NCBI GenBank assembly: GCA_020466095.1
Contig: CM035808.1
Location: 76,913,026 to 76,977,025 of the forward strand
Reading direction: 5' to 3'
Length of the DNA stretch: 64,000 nucleotides
Origin: Chlorops oryzae
Lineage: Eukaryota > Arthropoda > Insecta > Diptera > Chloropidae
The notes under the pieces were generated by a model. It ran no database searches. It saw nothing but the letters and a program-made list of their open reading frames with translations, and was not told where the DNA came from. How positions within the stretch are numbered: position 1 is the first letter of the stretch; each line of letters opens with the position of its first letter. The position numbers were made by a program, and so were the translations under genes. Positions 1-8,724 of the stretch are shown piece after piece.

Positions 1-460
1 GAAACAACAACAACAAAGCGCTTCAGTCGAACGCGATCACATATTCGTTCGCAACCAATCATCACAACCGTTGGTCTGCTGGGGTTGGACAATGAGTTTG
101 CACTTGTACAATGAGTATGAGTAAATGAATGTATCTGAAGAAAATGAGTATGTAAGAGAAAGTAGAAAGCGATCTAAAACTTATAGACACACCTCTTATC
201 GATCAGGAGCCAACTGACCTCTTGTTTATGCTAAGCTAATCATATTTGAAAATAGTATAAAATAAGGAACATAATGTAACAAAAAGAAGAATCATAAAGA
301 ACTTACAAGAGAACGGGTCTGATACTGACTTCGGTTGTATACGCCGTCTCTCATAATAAAGAAAATATATGAAACTCAATTTTTAATGATAACTAAATAC
401 TTATTTAAACGGTAACACTATACAAGTCTGTTTACCTTTTGCATCAATTCATCTACTTGC
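1..460. other. Unassigned AT-rich sequence, possibly LTR-derived
   Basis: No convincing coding sequence is visible. The stretch has a TATA-like run near 258-268 and an AATAAA signal near 355, the spacing expected of an LTR promoter and polyadenylation site. However, no partner copy occurs elsewhere in the window and no clear TG...CA ends were found, so the LTR idea is only a guess. Confidence 0.2.
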
Positions 461-513
461 ATATTAGTGGTCATGTTTATTGTTGGTAAATTTATATTCG
501 TGGGTGTTAAAAA

Positions 514-751
514 CTATCTGTATTTGTCCTTTTTTGGGTTTGCCTCTCTTACTAACTCCCTTGCTTCACGTAAAATGATGTCTGAATCGCTGTCGAATAC
601 CTTCAATCTATCCTTAAGTATATCTATTTCTTTTTCTATGTGTACTTTGCAAAATAGGACTCAAGATGATAAAATAGTGTTTCTTGTACTCACCTGTATC
701 ATATTTGTTGATCAATATTTTATTCTTCGTTGCACAGCTACCGTTGGTAAT
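514..751 (-). pseudogene. Possible short two-exon ORF of unknown function
   Basis: On the minus strand an open stretch from about 751 to 694 can be joined in frame to 644-514 by removing a 49-nt segment (693-645) that begins GTGAGT and ends AAAG. The joined product would be about 60 residues, charged, ending in a K/D/R-rich tail (ANPKKDKYR then stop). A second tiny minus-strand ORF starting MTTNMQVDELM follows near 470. The arrangement resembles leader ORFs of LTR elements, but I do not recognise the protein, the intron is very short for a fly, and no initiator ATG was found. It may be chance. Confidence 0.2.
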
Positions 752-886
752 TTATTTAAAAAAAACTTATTTTTACTTTTTATAGGGATATTTATTTTGA
801 AAGTATTGGTATTCTTTAAAATTTTAAATTCTAGTTTTGTTCAAGCTCCTTCAGAACAGATATATCGAAATATAATCTATTCTTAA

Positions 887-1740
887 AAATCACTATCGCT
901 CATGCAATTTTAAAATTGGTAATGTAAATACACTGTTCAAAACTTGCAAAGTTCCAACTTATTGATTGCATATGATAAATAATTTTTTCAAGCACTTTAA
1001 TAAAACTGTGTTCGCATCCAACTGAAAGTCAGTCGAATATCGGCTGCGCCATTAATGTTGTAGTATAGTGTGCACAGCGCTCAAACTGTGTCGAGCGCAC
1101 AAATGCCACTAAGTTACAACGTAGGGTACCAAGCGCTCAGACAATGTCGAGCGTATATTAGTCCCCGTATTTCCTTTATCAAATAAAAGACACCAAAAAA
1201 TAGGTTTTAATCCTTTATTTAACAAAATGAATCCTATACTTTCAAATACAAATATCCCTATTGCTTGACTATTAACTTCTCCGTCGTGGCCCTTTGGTGA
1301 GTACGCTCGCAGAAGTCCCGTTCCAGTCATCGAAGCTCCGTTTATATAGATCAATATTGCTGATCTTGCAATATCGAATATTCCCATGGTCCGCGATCGT
1401 CGTCGATTCTTCTCGAACATATTGCATAAGCTTAACCGCGACCTTCCCCCGCAATTGCACCAACATGCCATATTGTTACTACATACAGCTATTCCGATGT
1501 TCTAAGTTCTTCTTTTGTAGTTGTTGTTGCTTTTACATGAAAACTCTTGACGTGTGTTGTTGTTGTTATTGCCAGCGATCGGATTGCAATTGTACATTCG
1601 CTGCGCCAGCGCTGATGTTTGTCATTCGGGCATATACTGTGCCGGTGTTGTTGTTGTTGCAAGCGGCCGAACTGCATGTTTGCATTTGTCAGCAATTTAC
1701 GCTGGACAGTGTTTTTGAGTAGCTTGGAATCACCTTGAAG
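887..1740. other. Unassigned non-coding sequence with hairpins and GTT runs
   Basis: ORFs here are short, overlapping and antisense to each other. The stretch contains two inverted-repeat motifs (GCGCTC...GAGCGC near 1077 and 1133) and several GTTGTTGTT runs between 1515 and 1660. It may be an old LTR or untranslated region, but no second copy is present to test that. Confidence 0.3.
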
Positions 1741-1824
1741 TGAAATTCATAAATGCAGGTCACTGCCTTTTGCTTTCGGTTTAAGGTGACCACATGTGAG
1801 TTTGGGAGAGACTCACAACAGTTG

Positions 1825-2410
1825 CCACTATATAAAAATAATATACATTTAATACTAGCGACGCCATCTTTGTCTCAGACCGGGGACTTATCAGCCAACC
1901 TGTTAAGTTCAACTGTTCCAGTGTCAAAAAAGAAAGGCAATCCTGCGGTTTGCTTAAATTATAGACCAATAAGGCTTCTGTCTCACACTATAAAAATCTT
2001 TGAACGTATACTCGACAAGCGAGTTCCTGAAATAGTCAGTCTAAAAGTAAACCAAGCGCGGTTCGTTAAGAATTGTGGCATGACTGATGCAATTAACGCA
2101 GCTTGACTTTTGCTAGAAAAACATTCCACTCCCAAATGCCTTTCTCGACTAAGATAATTGCTAAAACTCCTGTATGTAAATCCCAGAATCCGAGTGCAGA
2201 TCTCACTTGGAATTTCCTCTGACTTTAAAGTTTCTTTCGGCATCCACCAAGGTTCAGTATTTTCCCCATTTTTTTTTGTATTGGTAATGGATACAATTAC
2301 GGCTGATCTCCAAAGAACAGCTCCCTAGACCTTGGTTTATGTTGACGACGTTCTTCTTGCTTCGACGGATAAAAATGCTCTTCAAACACGGGTTAAACAA
2401 GTAAGAAGGC
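1825..2410 (+). pseudogene. RTE-clade non-LTR reverse transcriptase fragment
   Basis: Translated in two frames this stretch gives the RT blocks of an RTE-type LINE in order: NYRPIRLLSHT followed by KIFERILD, a block like NQARFVKNCGMTDAI, a block containing HQGSVFSP and VMDTIT, and finally LVYVDDVLLAS, the catalytic YxDD box, at about 2335. A frame change and internal stops between about 2100 and 2220 mean it cannot be translated as one protein. No endonuclease domain or tail precedes or follows, so this is a truncated, decayed insertion on the plus strand. Confidence 0.8.
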
Positions 2411-2895
2411 TATAGTCGCTCAAGCCCGACTTTGAAATACCCCGCGTCCCGAAATTATGGGCGTACTATGCTTTGCTTCTCCTTTTGTGGGCGTGGCAGT
2501 GGGCGGGCGACATAAATTTTTTTTACACCTTTTATTCGCCTTGGTCAACCTGAATTGTGAATTTGAAACTTCTACACCTTTTACTTCTCAAGTTACGATT
2601 AACCCTTTTTTGTGGGCTTATTTGTGGGTGTGGATCGACGAAGACGGCGTCTATTTTTTTTCAGGATATGTCCCTCTACAAATACACCAATATACCTGTG
2701 TGTCAAATTTTGACTTGGTTGGTCTAGCCGTTTCGGAGGAGATCCGACCTCAGACGGACGGACAGACGGACGGACAGACGGTCAGACGGACAGGCGGTCA
2801 GATGGGCAGATGAACCGACAGACGTACGGACAGACGGACATGTCTAAATCGATTCAGGTTGTGATCCTGATCAAGAATATATATATATATATATT
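2411..2895 (+). repeat. Dispersed dipteran repeat with GGACAGAC array and TA run
   Basis: The region carries GGGCGTGGCAGTGGGCGGGCG near 2488. From about 2750 to 2840 it has a tandem run of 8-bp GGACAGAC-type units with variants, followed by a (TA)n run at 2879-2895. The combination of a GACAGACGGACATG tail and a nearby TA run is a common dispersed motif in fly genomes (from memory). The ORF across it (2457-2813) is low complexity and not credible as a gene. Confidence 0.6.
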
Positions 2896-2896
2896 A

Positions 2897-3178
2897 TGTT
2901 AATAGAATCGATACATTAATCAAGAAGCAACTTTAACATATATCAAACACGAAACGTTTACCGGCTTTATCAACTTTTCACATACGCCACGACTGACAAC
3001 TTTAATACTGATTACGACCGATTTTCAACAGACTACTTTTTGACTACTGTTACGACGTTACTCTTGCGCTGCTCTTTCACGACTTCTTTGTTCAACGGCT
3101 TATCGGCTACTGCCTCTTTACTGCTGCTGTTGATCGCTGGGAAGCTGCGATGCTCGTGGATTGCTATAACTTCTTACA
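2897..3178 (-). repeat. Element A 3' LTR
   Basis: The LTR starts TGTTAATAGAATCG and ends CTTCTTACA in window orientation, and aligns end to end with 14113-14351. This copy is 282 bp. It carries extra blocks around 3045-3075 and 3110 that the other copy lacks. Confidence 0.8.
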
Positions 3179-3218
3179 CTCGACCATCCTGATACTCATA
3201 ATCTGCCCCAGATGATAA

Positions 3219-4504
3219 CTATTCGTCACTGCTGTTAATACTACGCCACGGCTTAATATTGTCACTGCTTGACATAGTTTTAATTGGCCCTTCAAATACC
3301 GCCGCTTTTTCGACGTCAAATCTGCCGTTTCGCTTGACTTTGACTATCTTGTATGGACCCAAATATTCGCTTGATAGTTTCTTGCCAGCCACGAATTGTG
3401 TCCTTTTTATTGCTACTAAATCGTTGAGCTGGTACTGGAGTTCTTCTTTACAACGCTTATCGTAATTGGACTTGTAGTTTTCTTGCGCCTTTTGAATTTG
3501 CAGTTTAGCCTCTTCACGCATTCGTTGCCGCTCTGTTTCGAACGATTGCAGCTCTTCCTCCTCGAGTAGTTTAAGTAGATCGTTACCAATCTGCAGGTTC
3601 ATCTTTACGCCGAACATTAATTCGAAAGGAGGACGCTTCGTTGAACTATTTACGCTTGCATTGATGGCCTTCTGAACTTGGCCGACGTACTTGGACCATC
3701 TTGATGAGTCGTCTGCAGACAGATTCGACAGCACCGACAAAATAACACGGTTTGCTCTTTCGACTTGGCTGTTGCCTCTTGGCCCTCCGGTTGTAGTCAT
3801 CACGTGATTAATATTCCCTTCGCTACAGAAGTTTTCAAACGCTTGAGACGTAAACGCAGCGCCCCTGTCGCTTATGATGCGATGCGGGATCCCAAACATA
3901 TCTGTCCACACTGTTAGTTTGCTCCATCTGCCGATGTTGTCTTCGTTGAAAACAACCAAACAAACTTTGTAAAAGCATCTATTGCTGAGAAAATATATTT
4001 GTAATTCTTCGCAGTTGAGTCCATCGGTCCAATGTGGTCGATGTGTAGGGTATATAATGGTTGATCACCCTTATCAATACAGTGCAGCTTGCCTTCAGGC
4101 TTGCCCAGTTTTCTGTTTTGTATGATACACTTCACGCAGTTGTAAACAAAGCTTGCCACTTTCTGCTCCAGACGTGGGATGAAATACGACTGTTGAATAT
4201 TGTGCATAGTCTTTTGGACTGCAAAATGACCGACTTCATGCGACTCCCGAATAATCTCACATTCCATCGTCTTAGGAACTACGAGCAGATCATTGCCATT
4301 TACACTTTTGTAGACTAATTCCCCTTTCATCTTGTAATTCTTATACGCTGCCGTCTTTAAAATTTCGCTTATCGCTGCAATTTTCTCGTCCTTACTTTGA
4401 GCTTTTTTAATTCGCGCTATTATCTCGGACTGTATAACCAAAACTTCACACGTGTATCTGCTTAAACAATCTGCATGCTTCATAGCGCTGCTTAAATGCT
4501 GCAC
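3219..4504 (-). pseudogene. Element A integrase (two frames)
   Basis: The 5' half (4504-3914) carries an H-x-H-x-C-C zinc-binding region (ESHEVGHFAVQKT, then CVKC) and the first core Asp in LHIDHIGPMD. The 3' half (3959-3219) carries the second Asp context (IISDRGAAFTS), the Glu context (GNSQVERANR) and a C-terminal domain ending in YLGPYKIVKV and IKPWRS. The halves lie in different frames and overlap by about 45 nt, so a frameshift splits the catalytic core. Cellular role would have been integration of element cDNA. This copy cannot make an intact enzyme. Confidence 0.85.
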
Positions 4505-4511
4505 AGTCTGT

Positions 4512-5900
4512 CTAAAGTGTAAACTTTACTCCAAGCAAATAAGGACGAAACTTGCGCATTGCTACAAATGCCGCTTTTGTTTCAAGGACGTAACTGTGCT
4601 TACTCGCCTCCGCTGCTGACGTCTTCTTGCTCCAATAATGAACAGGATGCATTCGGTTATCAACTTCTTGCATCAGGACTGCACCAAACCCGTATTGTGA
4701 GGCATCCGTGTGGAGCTCCGTTTTCGCCTCACGATTATACAGCTGAAGAACTGGAGCTTGTGTCAAAAGCGTCTTTTAATTCTGCACTGCTTCCAACTGT
4801 CTCGTTCCCATCGAAAACTACACATCCTTCTTGAGTAGTTGACGCGCAACATCGGCGTATCCTCTGACGAATTTGCGGAAATATCCAGTTAACCCCAGAA
4901 AAGATTGTACAGCTTTCAAATTTTTCGGTTTCGGAAACTTGCGAATTGCATTCGTCTTTTTTTGGCCAGGCTTTATTGTACCGTCTTCGACAGTGTGACG
5001 CAAAAAATCCATACGCTGCTTCAAGAACGAACACTTTTGCCACTTGATTTTGAGCCCATATATCGCCGCTAGATTCAACACCTTTTCCAGCTTTGAGATT
5101 CCTTCTGCCACTGTAGTACTGTTAATCACGATGTCATCCACGTACATTTCCATAACATTGTCGTTGATCAACTCTTGGAAAATGAAAGAGACGAATCTAA
5201 TAAATGCTGCTGGAGAGTTGCAAAACCCAAACGGTGCACGGTTGAACTCATAGACCCCACTCTTGATAACGAACGCTGTATACTTTTTGCTGCTTTCGGT
5301 TATTGGCACGTGAAAAAAACCATTTTCGAGATCTATCACCGTAAACCATATTGCTGACTGCAATATTTCCAAAACTTCATCTTTCAACGGCACAGGAAAC
5401 GTATCTTTCAGAACCATCGAATTAAGTTTTCGATAGTCAATACAGACACGACAAGAACCATATTTTTTTCAGCTTCTACCAACCGACTTGCATATTCTGG
5501 AGTTGATTTTCGTACAATACCTTTTTCGATCCAATCTTGTACCTGTTCTTCAACTGCAACCTGATGATGATGCGGTAATCTGCTTGGCGACTGTCGAAAA
5601 GGAACTGCAGCATCCGGTTTTATTTTTAATTCGATTGCACATTCGAGCTCTTTGTCTTTATATTTAAAATCTGTTATAATGTCATTGACGCGTTTTTTAA
5701 TTTGCCCGTTTACAATACCGAAATCATTCTCGTCTTCAGTTACTTGAGAAACGCTAGGAAATTGCTCATTAGCGATTAAACGTAAAAATTTATAACCACT
5801 TTCGTCATGTGAATATACGCATTTGTCAATAAAATTGTTACCGATCCAAACAGAATGTTTAATAACGTCGTTTGCAACAACTCCAACGCGAATTGCGTTG
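4512..5900 (-). pseudogene. Element A protease-linker, RT and RNase H remnants
   Basis: 5417-4818 encodes the RT palm: FPVPLKDEV, FTVIDLENGFFHVPI, FGFCNSPAAF, the YVDD box in MEMYVDDIV, and LGLTGYFRKFV in the connection. 4766-4512 encodes the RNase H start (TELHTDASQYGFGAVL). Upstream, 5418-5900 still reads as linker and RT N-terminus in pieces (RQSPSRLPHHHQ; EEQVQDWIEKGIVRKS). RT and RNase H are in different frames, and a further stop lies near 5420. Gag lies directly upstream and integrase directly downstream, the usual gypsy order. Confidence 0.85.
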
Positions 5901-5902
5901 TT

Positions 5903-6454
5903 TTATTGTTTTATTTTTAGCCCGTCTACAACATAACGGATAACTGAATTTTCGTCAACATTCCCGATTGCCGCGATTCGCTTCATCTGCAACACATACT
6001 CATGAAATGTTTCACTTTCTTTTTTCCTCCGCTCAACCAATTTTCTCTGCAATTCCGAACTGTTAAACTCTTTATAGAATTCGCTTATTAGTTCTTGTTT
6101 CAAGTCTTCATAATTATTCACCGGCGATGATTCTAGAAATAGCTGCGCGGTTTTCGTCATTTTGTTGCGCGCATGCACATACTTTTGTTGATCACTTAAA
6201 CAATGTACTGCTGCATTTTTTTCAAAATTCTCGAACCAATTCTTTACCGGTATCGACTGGCCATCAAACTCAGAAATGACTTTGTTAAATGAATCAAATG
6301 CACTTGGTTGCTGTTGTTGGTCCATCTTTAGCGCTAGCATTCGCAACACTTCAGCTAACTCTTGGTTATTATCAACACTCATTTTGTCTATGTCTTTATT
6401 TTCCGATTCTTTCAAATTTTCAACCGATTTTTTGTCGTTTTCCGCGTTTTCCAT
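5903..6454 (-). pseudogene. Element A Gag, truncated
   Basis: The ORF opens with a true ATG at 6454 and gives 183 residues: an acidic and lysine-rich N-terminus, a QQQQ patch, then a capsid-like region (VISEFDGQSIPVKNWFENFEK; ELISEFYKEFNSSELQRKL; ETFHEYVLQMKRIA). It stops at VIRYVVDGLKIKQ, before any CCHC zinc knuckle, and the following sequence moves straight into degraded protease. Gag would assemble the particle. This copy lacks its nucleocapsid end, and it is either truncated or frameshifted. Confidence 0.8.
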
Positions 6455-6985
6455 TTTTTCTCTACCAGTGTCTTTTCTGTTACTTCGTTTTCACTGTCTT
6501 CTTCACTGTCCGTTACCTTGCTTTTTGCCGACTTCGCGTTATTCTCTCGATCGAATGGCACTTTTGACGAAGAGGAAAGAGATTCGCGTTTTCCCTTTTT
6601 CAGCCGATTTTTGTAACGCAGAGTTCTTCCACTTAATTGTTGTACAGCATCTTTGTCGCTTTGAAATATACGGTCACATTCCCGTTGTTGCTCTGTACCA
6701 TTGCTTTTCGTTATTTTTGCTTACGCTTTTTCGGCTGTCTGCTACACACCTTTTTTCAAAATACTAACGGTTGTTGGAAATACACGGTTTTCTGGTTTTC
6801 TAAATTACTTTATATGCGCTTTGGACGACAAAACTTCAAAAGTTTTAAACGGCATTTTCTTTCTTTTCAACTTTTGGACTTCGGTTTATATGAATTTTTG
6901 GCTTCGGTTGAGCCGCCAAATGTAAAACGTAAGTTGTAAAACGATTACAAGGTTCCAAATAAGTTGAGTACTTTATTAATATTGT
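6455..6985 (-). other. Element A 5' untranslated leader (first part)
   Basis: No credible gene lies between the gag ATG and the insertion point of element B. In element orientation this is leader sequence that resumes at 14066-14112 beyond element B. Plus-strand ORFs of 74-163 codons here are antisense, hydrophobic and unlike any known protein. Confidence 0.6.
6982..6985. repeat. Element B target-site duplication, left copy (TTGT)
   Basis: TTGT directly precedes the first base of the B 5' LTR and recurs at 14066-14069 right after the 3' LTR. A 4-bp duplication is standard for 412/mdg1-type elements. Confidence 0.85.
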
Positions 6986-7346
6986 TGTAGTGGCCTCAGC
7001 GAAGACGTTGCTTTACTGTACTTTTCTATGTGCACAAATGCGACAGCTCACTGTTCTCACTGTACAGTCGTGAGAAAGTGCTGACGAAGGTGTCTCCAGC
7101 ATATCCGCTACTTGAGCTGCATACTTTGTTGCTTTGAATTCTTTTCTTATCGCGTGGCTCGGGGGTTACCCGACACCTCTACTTTGTTGCTTGACTTTAT
7201 CGCATTTGATCGACGCTGGGACCACTGCTACTTTTGTTCTTAATTCATAAGATATAAATATAAACAAAATGTGAATAAAGAGCTCAGTCCATTCTGAGAC
7301 ATCGAAAAAGCTACAACGCCTTATTTCTTCGAATGGATTCACTTCA
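6986..7346 (+). repeat. Element B 5' LTR
   Basis: The LTR begins TGTAGTGGCC and ends GGATTCACTTCA, 361 bp. It differs from 13705-14065 only at one position (GCATTTGATC versus GCAATTGATC). A TATA-like run near 7250 and AATAAA at 7274-7279 fit promoter and polyadenylation functions. Confidence 0.95.
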
Positions 7347-7364
7347 TGGCGATCGTGAGGAGCG
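7347..7364 (+). promoter_or_regulatory. Element B primer-binding site
   Basis: TGGCGATCGTGAGGAGCG follows the LTR immediately. The TGG start pairs with a tRNA CCA end. Elements E and F have related sites (TGGCGAAGAATCC; TGGCGATCCTAGCC). A tRNA-Arg primer is plausible by memory of 412/mdg1 but was not checked. Confidence 0.7.
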
Positions 7365-7381
7365 CACCTTCAGCACCATTT

Positions 7382-7780
7382 GTTTCGCTTAGCGGGAGCT
7401 AAGCCGCACCTTCAGCACCATTTGTTTCGCTTAGCGGGAGCTAAGCCGCACCTTCAGCACCATTTGTTTCGCTTAGCAAGAGCTAAGCCGCACCTTCAGC
7501 ACCATTTGTTTCGCTTAGCGGGAGCTAAGCCGCAATTTCAGCACCATTTGTTTCGTTTAGCGGGAGCTAAGCCGCAATTTCATCACTATTTGTTTCGCTT
7601 AGCGGGAGCTAAGCCCGAATTTCATCAATATTTCTTTCGCTTAGCGGGAGCTAAGCCGTGGTTTCATCACCGTTTCTTTCGCTTAGCGGGAGCTAAGCCC
7701 GAGTTTCATCAATATTTCTTTCGCTTAGCGGGAGCTAAGCCGTAGTTTCATCACCGTTTGTTCGCTTAGCGGGAGCTGGG
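7382..7780 (+). repeat. Ten 42-bp tandem units, each with a perfect hairpin
   Basis: Units repeat every 42 bp (cores at about 7387, 7429, 7471, 7513, 7555, 7597, 7639, 7681, 7723 and 7763). Each core reads GCTTAGC-GGGA-GCTAAGC, a 7-bp stem with a GGGA loop. Copies 3, 5 and 10 carry changes. The array follows the primer-binding site and precedes a small ORF. Because 42 is divisible by 3, one frame stays open for 121 codons (FRLAGAKP repeats), but it lacks an ATG, so an RNA-structural, packaging or protein-binding role is likelier than coding. Confidence 0.9.
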
Positions 7781-7785
7781 CACAA

Positions 7786-8124
7786 ATGAACGAAACACCT
7801 TTGAACGAGGCCCTCAATGATCCCACCGCAGGACCAAGGCCAATATCGATACAGGAGTATCACGAAAGGCAAAAAGTAAATCAAGAGAAGAGAAAAAGGC
7901 AGCAAGTTGCAGAGGAAAAGCTGGTGACTGTACCAAAAGCACGCCCTCCAAAGAAGAGAGGAGAAAAAAAGAACAAACTCTTAAGGAGACGCGCACAACT
8001 TAAAAGGGAACTAAGCGGAAAAAAGGATCTCAACACTCAAAAGAAACTCTGGAAGGAACTGCTGGACGTGGAATCCGAGCTTACTAAGAGGGGGAAGCAG
8101 AAAAGCCGGTATGATGCTGAATAA
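7786..8124 (+). CDS. Small basic coiled-coil-like leader ORF of element B
   Basis: A 112-codon ORF with its own ATG sits between the two tandem arrays. The N-terminus is neutral (MNETPLNEALNDPTAGPRPI), followed by SIQEYHERQ and a strongly basic stretch (QEKRKRQQ; PKARPPKKRGEKKNKLLRRR) that looks like a bipartite nuclear localisation signal. The C-terminal half has alternating Leu/Lys/Glu (LKRELSGKKDLNTQKKLWKELLDVESEL), consistent with a coiled coil. No enzymatic motif is seen and I do not recognise the family. Intactness in a young element suggests it is, or recently was, translated. Nucleic-acid binding is inferred from composition only. Confidence 0.6.
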   Translation: MNETPLNEALNDPTAGPRPISIQEYHERQKVNQEKRKRQQVAEEKLVTVPKARPPKKRGEKKNKLLRRRAQLKRELSGKKDLNTQKKLWKELLDVESELTKRGKQKSRYDAE

Positions 8125-8170
8125 GCATCTGAAAATTTTTTTTTAAAGCGACCATTGCGACTTCGCAGTT

Positions 8171-8429
8171 CGCACAATTTGTGATTGTTAAAAACTCAAT
8201 TTAATTTCGCACAATTTGTGATTGTTAAAAACTCAATTTAATTTCGCACGGTTTGTGATTGTTAAAAGCTCAATTTAGTTTCGCACAATTTGTGATTGTT
8301 AAAAACTCAATTTAATTTCGCACAATTTGTGATTGTTAAAAGCTCAATTTAGTTTCGCACAATTTGTGATTGTTAAAAACTCAACTTAGTTTCACACAAT
8401 TTGTGATTGTTAAAAGCTCAACTTGGTTT
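8171..8429 (+). repeat. Seven 37-bp tandem AT-rich units
   Basis: Units read TTCGCACAATTTGTGATTGT followed by TAAAA(A/G)CTCAA(T/C)TTA(A/G)T, seven copies at 37-bp spacing with single-base variants (e.g. CACGGTTTG in copy 3, TTCACAC in copy 7). The array lies between the basic ORF and the membrane ORF. Repeated protein-binding sites of this kind in gypsy-type leaders can act as insulators (known for gypsy Su(Hw) sites). Whether these do so is unknown. Confidence 0.9.
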
Positions 8430-8513
8430 TTGAATGAAAAAAAAATTTTATAAAAAAAAAAACATATAAAGGATAACTTTTGCATGAACTGAGCTATATT
8501 AAATTTTTCAAAA

Positions 8514-8711
8514 ATGTTGGATAAGAAAACGGAAAATCAAGCCGATATCGTTAATGAAATTAAAATCCAACCAACTTCAGTCGAAAACATAGATTTCCAA
8601 ATCTGTATGTATATTTGCACAATTATTTTGATTTTAAGATTCTTTTACTCACTTTACAAACTTTTCCATAAAAACATTAAGAAGAAATACACGGTTTCAA
8701 ACTCAGTCTAA
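8514..8711 (+). CDS. Single-pass membrane mini-protein of element B
   Basis: This 65-codon ORF starts at ATG 8514 and ends 13 nt before the gag ATG. It has a hydrophilic N-terminal half (MLDKKTENQADIVNEIK...), one hydrophobic segment of about 20 residues (ICMYICTIILILRFFYSLY) and a basic tail (KLFHKNIKKKYTVSNSV). The same topology and the HNKN-LKKKY-like tail recur immediately upstream of gag in elements E and F. It is therefore a conserved leader ORF in this lineage, not noise. No enzymatic motif is present. Membrane targeting of Gag or particle egress is a speculative role. Confidence 0.65.
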   Translation: MLDKKTENQADIVNEIKIQPTSVENIDFQICMYICTIILILRFFYSLYKLFHKNIKKKYTVSNSV

Positions 8712-8724
8712 GTAAATTTAACTA

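Noticed and set aside
467..886. 139-codon plus-strand ORF
   Set aside because: Phe/Leu/Ser-rich, AT-driven translation without motifs; the opposite strand is more protein-like.
2457..2813. 118-codon ORF ending in TDGQTDGQT repeats
   Set aside because: It reads through a dispersed repeat and GGACAGAC array; no domain.
6276..6939. Plus-strand Ser/Phe-rich ORFs over element A gag and leader
   Set aside because: Antisense to the gag ORF and its leader; no recognisable domain.
7380..7745. 121-codon repetitive ORF (FRLAGAKP units)
   Set aside because: It begins without ATG and is open only because the 42-bp unit is a multiple of three; hairpin structure is the conserved feature.
7382..8429. Possible CRISPR-like arrays
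   Set aside because: The repeats are directly adjacent, with no unique spacers, and lie in a eukaryotic LTR element leader.
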